A DNA stretch of 64,000 bases from Lepidostoma basale (GCA_022606425.2 JAHDVF020000868.1:1302001-1366000); one strand, 5' to 3'; shown: positions 10,986 through 22,374, counted from the first letter of the stretch. Notes: generated from the sequence alone by a model not told the origin. Program-made: numbers and translations.

Positions 10986-11295
10986 TACGAACATTATATT
11001 TAAAAATTCAAAGTAAATATTTTCTCATATAAAGGAAAACATCAAGTAATGAGAACGCCCAATGTGGCTATAATAAGAACGACGGGACAACGAGAAAATA
11101 GAAAACTGTATGAAAACAAATATCGAATACCTTGCTAGCTGAATGTCCCATGAAGAACGAAAACCATGGTGCAAGAGATATTAATCAATAAAGAGTAGAA
11201 GTTATTTTAATAGAGAGTAGAATTTATTTCAATTAAGAATATGATTTATTTAAATAAAAAGTAGAATTTAAAAAACTTGTTTTTACAAAAAAAAT
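10986..11295. other. No gene seen
   Basis: AT-rich; includes a loose repeat of TAGAATTTA-type words (11200-11280). Confidence 0.45.
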
Positions 11296-11510
11296 CAGTT
11301 AATTAAAACGAATGAAAACGTCTGTTTTCTAGAAGTTTTATTATATTTTATGTGAATGACATGATTCGCCTGTCTAAGGTTTGGTCAAATGTTCAATGTT
11401 CACTATCAAACATTTGATGATGGCTTACACAGGCAAAATATGTCATTCACATAAAATATAATAAAACTTCAAGATAACAGACGTTTTCATTTGTATTAAT
11501 TATTTAATAT
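11296..11510. repeat. Foldback repeat family zeta with decayed hammerhead-like arms
   Basis: A near-complete palindrome: arms pair from GAAAACGTCTGTTTTCTAGA to its complement near 11490. The right arm has TTGATGA (11414-11420), the left arm minus strand has AGACAGGCGAATCATGTC. The merged pattern fits GAA-ACATGT-C, but each copy has core changes. Confidence 0.65.
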
Positions 11511-11584
11511 GGAGTTAAACATCATTGTTCAAGAAATAATAAATACATAATTGATCGTTGAAAACTTCAAACATCCAGTAAAAC

Positions 11585-12335
11585 TCGTTAACTAATTAAC
11601 TAAATAACCATCAGTCCATCTCCCCGAAGGGGTAGGCAGAAATATTGGACTACCAATTTTTTTCTTTTTGACATACTTTTCTTGCTTCTTCAACATTCAT
11701 ACATCGTGACATACACGCAGGCCGATTTCTCTGACTCCTCGCGTGGCCGAAATTCGATATTGGATTTATTTGATGGTGCCATGTTTTCCTCAGTATTACT
11801 ATATTTCAAGATCCATTTACTACGTTAAAATGCACTTTTATATCATCCTTTTTTCATTCATTATTTCCATGTGTCTAAAACATCTTAATGTTTTTTTATA
11901 TAGATTCGATAAGAAATTTCATTTCTACTGCATTTCATGCCAGTTTCATGTTTCGTTTCCATACATGCTGAATAGCCTTGATGATATGTATGCAATTTTT
12001 AATGTCTGTTAAGATAATAAACTGATTTGAGATAATAAACAATAGGGTAGGTACAACACAAATGTGCACTGCCATTTTAGCTTTTTTTAGATAGGTTTTT
12101 GTTTGCGATGATAACTTTAAGTGCACCATTTACTTGTCTTGCCTGGCCAAACCCTTCTTTCAATATCCCTTTCCACTCACCTATCCTTCGTACACATACT
12201 ACCTTAATATACAAACTTTCCAGATTTTCACGATTCACGCTAATGTTCCAGACTGTCATGGTTTCTTCTTTTTCGAAAATTATTACCTTGGACTTTAATC
12301 AATTTCATCATCAGATCATTTCACATGTGTACCTC
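11585..12335 (-). mobile_element. RTE-A LINE, ~750-bp truncated copy
   Basis: Antisense, from CCATCTCCCCGAAGGGGTAG through the C-terminal region up to reverse transcriptase motifs D and E (KVIIFEKEE-like, near 12260). The middle (11890-12040) is badly decayed. It reaches further 5' than most copies. Confidence 0.75.
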
Positions 12336-12829
12336 ATAACATTAATTTAAATATTGACAATGTAAAAAACGTGTTAAGTGAACGGTACTGTGGTGAAACA
12401 TTAACTCGCCTCGACGGAGTTAGAAACTGTGCGACTCATATTGAAAATGTAAGAAAAAACTAGGGACAGCCCTTCCATCAATCTCAATGAACAAAGTTTG
12501 GGGAGTTTTTTCAGTATCCCGACATGGTTAAGTTATCTCGGAACGGGCGGCAAAATTATTATTGCGTATCATATGGAAGGAGAAAAAGATTTGCGAAACC
12601 GAAAACTTTACACAACTCTATCTCCGTATCTTTAATATACACAATAATCATCATTTTTTGCTCGGCTTAACTTCCTAAGAAAATTTCGCGAATAGGAATA
12701 AAAAATGATTAGCGATAAGCATTTTTTACTATAACGATGTAAATGTCCTATTTCTTTAAATAACAGTTCTGGTATTAGTTGTACGATCAATAAACTTTGA
12801 AAAATTATGTGTCATGCGTATGCCTAATT
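12336..12829. other. No gene seen
   Basis: No recognised element or exon. Confidence 0.5.
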
Positions 12830-13105
12830 CATTCTTCTTCTTCTTCGAGTGCAATGTTCCCCCGACGTCGGCCTCACCATCACCCTGGCGTAGGTCTCTT
12901 TGTCCTCTGCCAGACGGAAAAACTCCCCCACCCCCCGAATTCCGGTCCACGCCTTGATATTTCCGAGCCAGGACATCTAGGGTCTTCCCATACCGCGCCT
13001 ACCCTCGATCTTCCCTTTCATGATGAGGTGCAGCAGATCATATTTCTCGTTGCGGAAAATGTGTTCTTAAAATGCCATCTTTCTAGACTTCACACCGGAC
13101 AATAA
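12830..13105 (-). mobile_element. RTE-C LINE 3' end
   Basis: Minus strand: RNEKYDLLHLIMKGKIEG, RRGMGRP, MSWLGNIKAWTGI, GEFFRLAEDKE, then a GAA-type tail. A stop follows GRP. Confidence 0.75.
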
Positions 13106-13165
13106 TTCTCCCCGGAGGAGGCCTTTGTCCAGGAGTGGACGGGAATAGGCTGAAGAAGAAGACGA
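13105..13165 (+). mobile_element. RTE-E LINE extreme 3' end
   Basis: EEAFVQEWTGIG-stop followed by GAAGAAGAAG, the same end as the antisense copy at 37263. Confidence 0.65.
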
Positions 13166-13322
13166 ATGGTTACCAATTATAATTTAAAGATAAAAAATAT
13201 TTTCTCTTTTCAAATTTCTTGTGTTCTAATACGTTTACGACTGTTAATAATTCACAAAAAGTAGCAATATTTCTTTGGAAAGAAGCTATTACTTGATGGT
13301 TTGACATATTATATATTATATT

Positions 13323-13540
13323 TAAAATTAGAATTAAACACTTTTAAAACGTTGTATAAAACCACTTTATTTTGAGTCGAGAGCGCCAACCGGTTTCACT
13401 CTGTAACGAGCTTGAACGAACTGAACTCAGTTTGTGTATAGCCCTGACGAAGTTCGTTACAGAGTGAATCCGGTTGGCGCTCCTGACTCAAAATTAAGTG
13501 GTTTTATACAACGTTTTAAAAGTGTTCAATTCTAATTTTA
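13323..13540. repeat. Near-perfect 218-bp palindrome (family eta)
   Basis: The first ~70 bases (from TAAAATTAGAATT) pair with the last ~70. The inner arms hold CCAACCGGTTTCACTCTG and its inverted partner. The right arm contains an exact CTGACGA (13444-13450). Confidence 0.85.
13444..13475 (+). ncRNA. Possible hammerhead-like core, weak
   Basis: CTGACGA, a poor helix II, GAAT (GAAA in the left arm), then CCGGTT. Left and right arms complement each other's defects, suggesting an intact ancestor. Confidence 0.3.
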
Positions 13541-14993
13541 GCAATATTTCGTTTAACATTAATATTAATTTTGCGATTTTTATTAGCAAAATATACATTC
13601 GTTTAAATTAGGGGTCGACAATATTTATTCTGTACAGGGTAATGATATTTATATTTTTTTGATAGATAAGAAGAAAACAAATATTTGTACAAACAAAAGA
13701 GGTTTTGTAATAATAATTAAATGAACAAAATATTTATTGTACTATAGAAATAAAGCTCTAGTAATGAAATTAATTGAATTCTCATTTTGTAAAAAAATAG
13801 TAATCACAATCAATGTTCAATGCAAATGTTTATTTATTATAAGTTAATTATTAATTTCGTAAATAAGTAAACAGCCGTTTAACCGCAAACTGTAAACTTA
13901 TAAAAATGTTAAATTGCAAAACTCATATTTAGTTTAGAGGTCGTAAAATAAGAGTTAGCAGGGCGAATTTGGGATTCTGGACATTGTTTGTCGTACCCTG
14001 TTTTGAAGGATGCGATAATTTGTTTGAATCAAATTCAGTGTGACTCTGGAATATTGATTCGATGTTCTGGATGTTCTGATTGATTCTGTAAATAGCTTGG
14101 CATTCGAGTTGACAGGAATAATTGAAAATTTTACGAGTTAACTAAACACTGTTATTATCGGAGTCTGCCGTGCTCCGTTTATTGAGAAAACATAGCAATC
14201 CAAACAGAATATTCAATTCACTCCAATTTTATGAAAAGGAGTCAACATTTTTAGTAATGAATAAAAAATAATGACAGGTTGGTATTAGACAGGTTTTGAG
14301 ATTAACGAGGCTAGAGTTAACAAGTACAGACATATTATAAATACATAAAATATTTTTATTAATTTTTAAACTAATGGAACTGTTTTTATTTTCTAGCCAA
14401 ACAAATTTTTTCATTTAAAAAATCATCGAAATTTGAAATGACTTAGAGTGTGATGGTGAAGATGATAACTCTACGAAAATAATTTTAAAAATAACTTTGT
14501 AATATTTAATACCCATGTATCTATTTCATTAACCACCCTACGTATTTGAACGTACATGATACGTTCACATTGACTGTACCATTCTGCGCTATCCCGTATC
14601 ACGTACGCGCTTGAGAAAAAGTAATGTACCTAAAATGTACAAACTGTTACGGATACACGCGCGTGCCAACAATACTTGAGTACAAGTCTTCATAAATATG
14701 ATAGTTTTACAAGGGGCAAGCGAAGTGTGCGGCCGAGCATATGACGTTTCGTAGTTTAAAAAAATAAAATTAATTTATAATTAAATTTCATTAATAAAAA
14801 ACCTGCTTTTTTGCACGTTTCTCGGAAAATAACCCGAAGATAGGGCGTTTAAAGTATAAACAGAAATACCGTATTTCAAGTTGACTTAACTCAAGAAATT
14901 TTAAAATTTACAATTAAAATTACGATAACTTGGTAACTTGAATCACATCAGTTTTTTGTTATAAAATATTTTTATTATTATTTTTTGTTGTAG
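13541..14993. other. No gene seen
   Basis: 1.4 kb of AT-rich sequence without a recognised element, ORF or exon. 14550-14680 is less AT-rich (GTATCACGTACGCGCTTGAG) but unexplained. Confidence 0.45.
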
Positions 14994-15165
14994 GGTCGAT
15001 TGCAGTGTGATTCTCACACTTGTCGTTGGTCTGGTGCAGAATTTACGTGACAATGGCGATAGATAAGCACGGGTATCAATCTGATAGCTTTACCCTTTAC
15101 ATCGATTTGGCTCACGCTGTAATGATGTAAAGAGCGACTCAACAAAATAATAATAATAATAATTT
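14994..15165 (+). mobile_element. tRNA-derived SINE, 5'-truncated
   Basis: Starts in box B remains (GGGTCGATTGCAGTG), then GGTCTGGTGCAGAATTTACG, and ends TTTACATCGATTTGGCTCA...GAGCGACTCAACAAAATAAT with an (AAT)n tail. Confidence 0.75.
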
Positions 15166-15261
15166 ATAACTTTGTGCCACTCTGTATATGAGAGCAACAA
15201 ATAACGAAATCAAATCAAAAAACGTCATTTTACGCCTGTATAAATACAATGTGTTTATTAA

Positions 15262-15503
15262 CCCATTCATCGCCACATGTTTGTAGAAACAACGCGCCGG
15301 TACGCCACGTATTTTCTTCCAAACTATCGAAAAATATCGATTCTTTTTGGTTTGTTAATATTTTAAAATATTCATAGATGTCGTTGCGAGAAAATCGGAA
15401 TTAATTTTGAAATACTACTTTCGAATATTGCGAAGCGCGCACAGCTGCGCTTTTGGCGATCATCTACGTAGAGCGCACATGTGTGCTTACGGCGATCGTA
15501 GGG
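15262..15503. mobile_element. piggyBac-like MITE
   Basis: A 242-bp element flanked by TTAA on both sides (15258-15261 and 15504-15507). The ends are inverted repeats starting CCC: CCCATTCATCGCC on the left and CCCTACGATCGCC on the right, read inward. TTAA duplication and CCC termini are piggyBac hallmarks. No ORF, so it needs a transposase from elsewhere. Confidence 0.75.
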
Positions 15504-15640
15504 TTAAGGAATAAAAATATATATTTATTACTAAAATTTAAAGCCATCGTATAATTCAGGCATAAAAAATCATGCAGATGAATGGAGATGAGAGTAAGAA
15601 GTAGAAGAGAAGAGGTATAAAGTGTACTTTCTTTGTTTAC

Positions 15641-15785
15641 CTGCATCTTTGCCTCCCTTGACGCAGATGCCGAAGCCGTGCGTCCCGTCGGGCGTGTCAC
15701 GCGACATGGTGACTGTGCGCGTGCTCAGCTCGGGGATGTTGGGCGCGCTCGTCTGCAGGTAGGGCCGCCCCTCCCGGTATCCCGC
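15641..15785 (-). CDS. PDZ-domain exon of a host gene
   Basis: A 145-bp GC-rich exon in AT-rich surroundings, minus strand. The acceptor is TTTGTTCTAG before GCGGG and the donor is GCAG followed by GTAAAC. The open frame starts in phase 0 and gives 48 codons plus one base. Residues ~1-22 read AGYREGRPYLQTSAPNIPEL. Residues 36-48 read HGFGICVKGGKDA, the beta-A/GFGI carboxylate-binding loop and following strand of a PDZ domain. The rest of the domain must lie in exons below 15.6 kb; none is evident in the window. Such domains bind C-terminal peptides in scaffold proteins at membranes and junctions (family knowledge). The particular gene is not identified. The exon at 41265 may be upstream in the same gene, but it ends in phase 2 and cannot splice straight to this one. 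Confidence 0.85.
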
Positions 15786-15924
15786 CTAGAACAAACACCA
15801 CCATGTACCACTTGTAATGATAACATTCATCTTACATAAACAGACAATAGAAACAAAGAAAAATCACAAGTTATCTCAGCACAAGCTATTAAAAATTTTA
15901 ACATTTATTTTACAATCGTTGCAG

Positions 15925-16320
15925 TAGACAATTAATAGATGGCGCTAGTGTAGATTGAACTAAAAAATGTGAAGTGTTCCACAGCATTGTTCGGTTTCGA
16001 TTCCCGGCGATGGCAGTGTGATTGTCATACTGTCTTTGGTCTGGTGTAGAATTCACGTGACGGAAATGGCGAAAGATTGGCTACCTATCACATGTCATGA
16101 AAATCATCAATATAATAGCTAAAAATATATACATCTTCCAAAAAAATTGTCAGACGTGGTGGTCGTAAGAAGGGCGGAATGGGGAATGTTGTTAACATAA
16201 AGCGATCGCGATCTTCGTCTCTATTGAGATACAATTAATCCTTATAAAAAAATAATTTACCCGCAATGGGTAAAATCCAGTATTTGTATACATTCAAAAT
16301 GTAATAATAGACAAGACTGA
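15925..16320. repeat. Foldback repeat family kappa interrupted by a SINE
   Basis: The left part (GATGGCGCTAGTGTAGATTG) and right part (AGACGTGGTGGTCGTAAGAA, CTTCGTCTCTATTGAGATAC, CCCGCAATGGGTAAAATCC) match copies at 31735 and 52480. The SINE at 15990 sits between them. Confidence 0.75.
15990..16130 (+). mobile_element. tRNA-derived SINE inside a kappa repeat
   Basis: Begins with box B (GGTTTCGATTCCCGGCGATG), then the SINE body (TCTTTGGTCTGGTGTAGAAT). The tRNA head and 3' tail are truncated. Confidence 0.75.
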
Positions 16321-16324
16321 GACA

Positions 16325-16980
16325 AGACTTGGGCTTGTCATTGTTAGGCTTCATCATTCGGACCGGAAGAGTTTTCAGAGATCCCAATGTGCTCAGAGTC
16401 CTATACAACGCGTTGGTTCGGAGCAGACTCAAAAGTGGTTCTGTGATATGGAGTCCTCACGAGGCAAGATATTCCGTTATGCTAGAGAGGGTTCAGCAAA
16501 AATTTCTGAGGTATCTCTACATGAGGGAATATGGTAGTTATCCGTGGCTCTATCCCACGGCATTTCTTTTAGGAATTCTCGGAACCAATTCTTTACAGCT
16601 TCGAGAACTCGGCCGTACTAGAGGGTGTTGATCTTTTTATCCATGATAGATTTCTCCGACAGCGACAGCACAAATTGTTTTACCTACCGGCCACCAGAAC
16701 CAATCTGCCTCTGGTGATACCGGTGGGAAGAACAATTAGTCTGCTGAACGCGGTCTCCTCGGAGATCGACGTCTTTCATATTAGTGAAGGTACGTTCAGG
16801 GGACAAATACTTTTGACTTTAGAAAGTATCTCGTCTTCCTAATGTCGAGCCATTTCTAATGCGTTTCTGGTATCATGTTGTATTTTTATAATATTTCACC
16901 TGTACTCAATAGATGCCTTAAATATTTTGCTGTTTGTAATGTCTTTTGAGTTAATAAACTGATTTGATTTAACAAAGAAA
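16325..16980 (+). mobile_element. LINE 3' region (WLYPTAFLLG family)
   Basis: Encodes RTGRVFRDPNVLRVLYNALV, SGSVIWSPHEARYSVML and SYPWLYPTAFLLGILGTNSL, then after a frame shift TNLPLV and SEIDVF. The 3' end is AATAAACTGATTTGATTT. SGSVIWSP-RVQxKFLRYL is the region after the reverse transcriptase in Jockey/CR1-group LINEs; the clade is not certain. Confidence 0.8.
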
Positions 16981-16984
16981 GACT

Positions 16985-17885
16985 TCCAATGAAAATTACG
17001 TACTTTCAACTGACCCAAGGGAAACGTTCACACGGTGGTCAGAGGAAACGCTTTAAGGACTCTCTTAAAGCAAACCTCCAAAAGATTAACATCGATTGTG
17101 ATTTGATAGACTGCAGAAGACGGACCTAGGTGGAGAATAACGGCACATAAAGGCACGCAGAACTTTGAAGCGCAGCGCAGAAACGAGGCCACAGAGAGGA
17201 GGAGAACATAGGAGAGACCATCTGGAGACTTCCCCTGCCCAGATGCCCCAGAATTTGAGGTCCAGGATCGGGCTCTTCAATCACATGCGGAACCACAACC
17301 GTAAATGGCAGTCTTCTTTGGACACAAGGGACGGCTGATGATTATGAAGAGTATCCTAAAAAGTTCATGTACTGACAAAAAAATGGTGAGTCAAATCCAA
17401 ATTTCATAATCGCAAATGGCTATGGATCGGTCACACCCTGAGACGAAACCCAGGGGACACTAGACCAGTGGCGTTACTCCCATAGAAGCCCGGAAGCCCG
17501 GCTTGCTTAAGAAATTTTGTGTGGCTATTCCTCTTACGTCTGATGGGAACATTGTTCGAAGGTGATTTGGTGGGTTGATGGTTTATGCGGGGGCATGATT
17601 ACGTAGATTTGGGGGTTTTGATTCAAAATTTCTTGCGCAAACCGGGCTTCTGGGCTTTTATGGGAGTGCCGCCACTGCACTAGACTGGTCCCTGTGAAAA
17701 AAAAAGTGAAAAAAGACGCCAAGCAGACCCACCCAGAGACACCTAAAGAAGAACCCTACAGGACAAAGTTAAGGCGGCAGGCCTCACTTGGGATAGTGTG
17801 AGGCATCAGGCGTGTAATAGAGTCGGGTGGTGAAGAATCCTTGAGGCTCTGAGTATGACAGGACAAGATGAAGAAGAAGACATAA
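16985..17885 (+). mobile_element. RTE-like LINE fragments, interrupted by a hAT MITE
   Basis: The first part reads GQRKRFKDSLKANLQKINI (near 17040) and TAEDGPRWR-like residues. The second (from 17400) reads RKWLWIGHTLRRNPGDTR, is broken by the 212-bp MITE, and resumes to KAAGLTWDSVRHQACNRVGW and a GAAGAAGAAG tail at 17867. Confidence 0.7.
17466..17677. mobile_element. hAT-like MITE with 8-bp target duplication
   Basis: A 212-bp element. Both ends begin CAGTGGCG when read inward and the inverted repeats run ~54 bp (GAAGCCCGG... AAGAAATTTTG). It is flanked by the exact 8-bp duplication CACTAGAC (17458-17465 and 17678-17685). CAGxG termini and 8-bp duplications define hAT elements. It has no coding capacity and splits an RTE fragment, so it is younger than that LINE. 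Confidence 0.9.
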
Positions 17886-17959
17886 TAAAAGATCTAGACA
17901 ACATAAAGTTTTCATCAATATTAAAAAAATATATGTTGTTCATACATTATTATAGGATA

Positions 17960-18165
17960 CCTTTTTGGTATTATTATTATTATTTTGTTGAATCGCTCTT
18001 CACAACTTGACAGCATGAGCCAAATCGATGTAAAGGTTATTATTATAGCTATCATAGTGTTTCTCGTAACATGTGATAGGTAGCTAATATATTGCCATTT
18101 TATTGTCACGTGAATTCCACACCAGACCAAAGACAGTGTGACAATCACGCTGCTACATACACTAT
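17960..18165 (-). mobile_element. tRNA-derived SINE, antisense
   Basis: (ATT)n tail complement, TTTTGTTGAATCGCTCTTCA, GAGCCAAATCGATGTAAAG, then the body to CAATCACGCTGC. The tRNA head is missing. Confidence 0.8.
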
Positions 18166-18662
18166 TTTTCAATCAGTTTATTTGAATATATTTTTAAAAT
18201 CTCTAGAAATATTTTTACTATCGGCAATGTGAACAGCATTGCAATATTGATATTTCAATCTATTCCCGGTGAACCCGATACAAATGGTCCAGCGAAATGG
18301 TGTGCGGGGGTTCTCTTGTATTGTTCCATTTAAATTGGATATCGAATACGGCGCCGGTAACCGATCTGTGCTGCAATAACACGGCCATAGGCAGGCGCGG
18401 CCCGGAAATTTCATCCCAGGGATAAAAAAAACTGTATTACTCCATTATCATCGAGAACAAAACCGAAACACCGCATGCAATTTTAACGGGCTGAAAATAT
18501 ACCGAGATATGCACTCTGTTTTAATCCAATAAATTGGTAAATTATAACACCACTGTAATTTTAAATTAGAGAGCATTACCATATTTATTAAACGGGCACA
18601 TTTTGTAATAAACAGTAAAAGGCAGTAATAAGCATTGTTCAAAAAATCCGCAACACAGAGTT
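18166..18662. other. No gene seen; probably unique host sequence
   Basis: 18190-18430 has mixed composition (GCGCCGGTAACCGATC) and no repeat match inside the window. Confidence 0.4.
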
Positions 18663-19180
18663 ATGGCGAATATAGAAGATATTTTGTTTCTATCATTCTG
18701 TGTTTTGCCAAACAACACCATCATCAAGCCAGTGGTGACATGTGGTTCTGAGTCATGGAAAATGACTCTAAAAGAACAACAAAGAATCTACTGGTTTGAG
18801 AATAAAATACTTAGAACTATCCTGGGACCCAGACCCGGTGTTGCAGCGGGAACTTGGAGGTATAGGACCAACCAAGAGATCCGTACGATGACCCAGCAGC
18901 CCCTTATAACGAGTACCGTGAGAGCCGGTCGCCTAGCATGGATTGGGCACGTATGCCGAGCCGTAGAGACCAGAGCAATCCAGACCCTGTACGCGTCTAG
19001 ACCGACTACAGTAAGACCTCTAGGAAGGCCTAGATAGCGCCTAATGGACAATGTTTTGGCTGACCTGGCTAGGTTAGGCGAATCGGACTGCTGGGAGCAA
19101 AAGGCGCAGGATCGAGGAGCTTGGCGAAAAATCATCAAGGAGGCTAAAACTCTTCAAGAGTTGTTTGGCCACAGGAAGTA
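18663..19180 (+). mobile_element. RTE-like LINE C-terminus
   Basis: Encodes TCGSESWKMTLKEQQRIYW, RTILGPRPGVAAGTW, RAGRLAWIGHVCRAVETRAI, LGRPR, a stop at 19035, then LMDNVLADLARLGESDCWEQ and QELFGHRK-stop. One stop and no 5' part; otherwise fairly well preserved. Confidence 0.8.
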
Positions 19181-19194
19181 AGTATTCTGTGTTT

Positions 19195-19470
19195 TGTGGC
19201 TCCGAGAAAAGGCGGGCTGAAGTGGCGTTGGGCTAGTTATATTTCTCAGAGAACCGACAGACGATGGGGAACACAGGTTCTGGGGTGGAGAACGCGCAGA
19301 GGATTCCGTAGAGTTGGGCGCCCCCTGCCTGCTGAACTGACGATATTATAAGGATTGCTGGACGTGGATGGATGAGAGTGGCGATGGATGGGTGTGCGGA
19401 TGAGTGAGCGTGCTTTGAGAGACGCCATCATTTAGCAGTCGATGACAGACAGTTGATAAGAAGCAGATTA
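19195..19470 (+). mobile_element. RTE-D-like LINE C-terminus
   Basis: LKWRWASYISQRTDRRWGTQ, VLGWRTRRGFRRVGRP, then WMRVAMD-like and RALRDA-like residues across frame shifts. It follows another RTE family directly. Confidence 0.65.
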
Positions 19471-19895
19471 TATATTTGTTTATATAATTTTTACGACAAA
19501 AATAAATGAGTTTTTTTATTTTAATATAACCTCATAACTTCTTCCACATTTGTCCGTCCGACGGTGTATCGTAAACCATATACCTTTATAATTTTCAAAA
19601 AGGAACATAAATAATTTATTTCCTTTATCCAAAACGAACTTTATTCTAATAGTATTTGTTCAACCAAAATACCACGCGTAGCATGACAAATGTCTTTTAT
19701 GATACCCTATACCCCGGAACCCAAGGGTTTTCTAAGGGGTTTAAACTCGCTGTTAATATTATATTATATTTCAATGTAACATGTATCATATATAATACGA
19801 GTATATATATGAAAACAATGCAAGTTTATTAATAGTTTCAATTATAATTATAATGCAATATTACACGTATTACAGTGAAACTCGTAAATATTTTA
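19471..19895. other. No gene seen
   Basis: AT-rich; no recognised element. Confidence 0.5.
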
Positions 19896-19897
19896 TT

Positions 19898-20370
19898 ATA
19901 CTAACTAACTAACTAACCATCACGCCATTTCCCCGAAGAGATAGGCAGAGAGGATGGATCGCCACAATGCTCTGTCCTGGCATACCTCTCAGGCATCCTC
20001 TACCTTCATACATCGTACCATGCACGCACGTGGATTATTCCGACTTCGAATGTGGCCGCCTTTTAGTAATTGATTAATTTGGTCATGCCATGTTTTCCTC
20101 GGTCGTCCTCGGCTTCTTTATCCACTCACGCTGCTTGTGTACAACTATTAACCATTTTACTCCCATCCATTCGTTCCATATGTCCAAATCATCTCAGGGA
20201 TCCTTTTATCATTTTATCCATGATGCAGTCAGTCTATCCATCTTACATTTCTCTCTTATTTCATCGTTAGGTATTCTATCATACATCGTTTTCCCGCACA
20301 TTCTTCTTAGTTATCTCATTTCTACGGCGTTTATTCTGCTTTCATCATTCTTTTGCCGTACGATTTAAAT
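19898..20370 (-). mobile_element. RTE-A LINE 3' end, antisense
   Basis: CTAACTAACTAACTAACC tail complement, then the complement of SAYPxG, KTWHDQINQ, LRWFGHMERM. Truncated near the YGSEAW region. Confidence 0.8.
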
Positions 20371-21164
20371 TTTTTGTAATAATATTTTAAATATTGGGTG
20401 TTTCGAAAAGTTCGGTCCGTTTTTTGGTCAAGAAAAAATAACTAATTTAATTTAAAATTTTACAGGTATCTTCAAAATTCCGAAACGAGTATGTATTCAA
20501 ACGCGTAGGGTTTTTTGATTTTACATTGTTTTTTTCTTATTATTTCCTTATCAATAATACTGACAAAAATTTGTTTCGGCTTCGAGAGCATTTCAAACGT
20601 TTGTTTCTTTTATTTAAATATATATTTTTTTACAAATAATTTTAAGTAGAATTAATGTATATCCATAAAAAAAATGGCGCTTTTAATACATACTCGTATT
20701 TTATTGAAGTTTTATCAAATTAAAACAGAAACCATTAATTCACAATTCCAATTAAGGAATATTGTTTATACATGTGAACTACTCGTACATAACATAAAAG
20801 ATGGAGTTTTATCTGTGGATATTATAGATCGTGAATCTCACATGTCCAATAAAAGACAAATGAATCTCGTGCGCTAGTACGCAAAACAAAATTAGTTCGG
20901 TTTATTACACCAACATATTTCCTCCGAAACTTTATAAAGTCTAATAAATTTAGGCCTCTCTGATGCCAAAATTATTTCGTTTTAGAATACCGGCCTCCCG
21001 GAATTCACACATGTTATGTTGTTTCAATAATTTTCAGGCAACTTTTCAATGTAATTTAGTTCTGAAATTTCACATGTCTGTTATTAGGGGCACACATAAG
21101 TAATGTTGTATTTTATATTTCATTTTCAAAATACTCTCGAATCGTTCTTACTGACACATTGACA
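20371..21164. other. No gene seen; possible mariner end and a decayed foldback arm
   Basis: 20396-20435 (GGGTGTTTCGAAAAGTTCGG) resembles a mariner terminus, but no matching end was found. 20560-20600 is a decayed epsilon arm whose minus strand reads GCCGAAACAAATTTTTGTCA. Confidence 0.4.
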
Positions 21165-21400
21165 TTGACAGTGTATATTAACGATATAAACGGAAATAGA
21201 AATAGAGGAAGTCCGAGGAAAATGTGGCATGATCAAATAAATCAATTATTGAATGTCGGTCACGTGAGAAGTCAGAGAAGTCGACATCCATGCATGACAC
21301 GGCGTATTAATGTTGAGAAATCGAGAGAAATATATCGAGAACAGTGTGGCGGTCACTTCTTTCTGCCTACCCCTTTGGAAACACGGTTCGGTTTTTTCTT
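21165..21400 (+). mobile_element. RTE-A 3' end, sense
   Basis: NDINGNRNRGSPRKMWHDQI to CTTTCTGCCTACCCC. It runs into an antisense copy. Confidence 0.75.
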
Positions 21401-21409
21401 AATGACACA

Positions 21410-21800
21410 CTTCTCTACCTTCCACAACATACATACATCATGTCATACAAGCCCGTCGATTTCTTCGACTCCTCGCGTGGCCGATACGTTTTCCTCGATC
21501 TTCGTTTATTGATTGTTCCGTTCGCATAATTAACATTTGCTTTCTTTATCATAATTTCTATATTCATTATTTCCACGTGTCCAAACCATCTTAATGACTC
21601 TTTCATTATTTTGAACACAACACATTCATTCGCATTCTATTCACTTCCAATATTTGTATTTGAGACTCTAACATACAGGTATAATATACAGATTTACCAT
21701 ACATTTGTCTAATAGATCTCATATCTACTGCATTTATCCTAATTTCATCCTTCTTTTGCCATTTCCATCCTTCACATTCATACCTAAGAGTCATACATAT
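21410..21800 (-). mobile_element. RTE-A fragment, antisense
   Basis: Complement of the region from NVEK-like and HDQI-like remains back to YECEGWKWQKKDEIRINAVD. It lies tail-to-tail with the sense copy at 21165. Confidence 0.75.
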
Positions 21801-22374
21801 ATAAAACACAAAAAATATATAAAAATATTATCTGTTAAAACAAACAAAGATTCGACAAAACAAGGTTATTCGTATTGTGGCTATATGTAGCAATTATAAC
21901 CACACCGTTAATCTGGGGATTAAAATACAAAAGCTGAATAAACAAAAATAAAATACTTTATCCAAAATTACGCAAATCCGGTCAACCACATTTTATTACC
22001 ATCATATTTTTATTGAATTATCCATTTGACTGATTTCAATGTTTGATATGTTTGCGGAATGTGTACTCTGCGTTGACTTGGATGTTTACATTAATTGGTA
22101 TTGGAAATCGAAGGATGCTTTGTAACAAGTTTACAGCAAATACTAGCAGCGCATTTTTATCAAAGGACTTGCTCCACAAAGACCTTTCCACATGAATAAC
22201 CACACTCCCGTTCCATTGAACATTTCAACGAAATCGTTTTAACGAGCCAAAATACGAAATTTCGCTTATTATTGTAACAAGAATATTAACCCTACATTGC
22301 GCGAAAATTAAAAATAATAATACTTTTTTTAAATGGTGCACTCAAAGTCATTACCGCAAATAGAAATATATCGA
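21801..22374. other. No gene seen
   Basis: AT-rich; no recognised element. Confidence 0.5.

Noticed and set aside
20396..20470. Mariner element from GGGTGTTTCGAAAAGTTCGG
   Set aside because: Only one terminus-like sequence; no inverted partner or transposase remains were found nearby.
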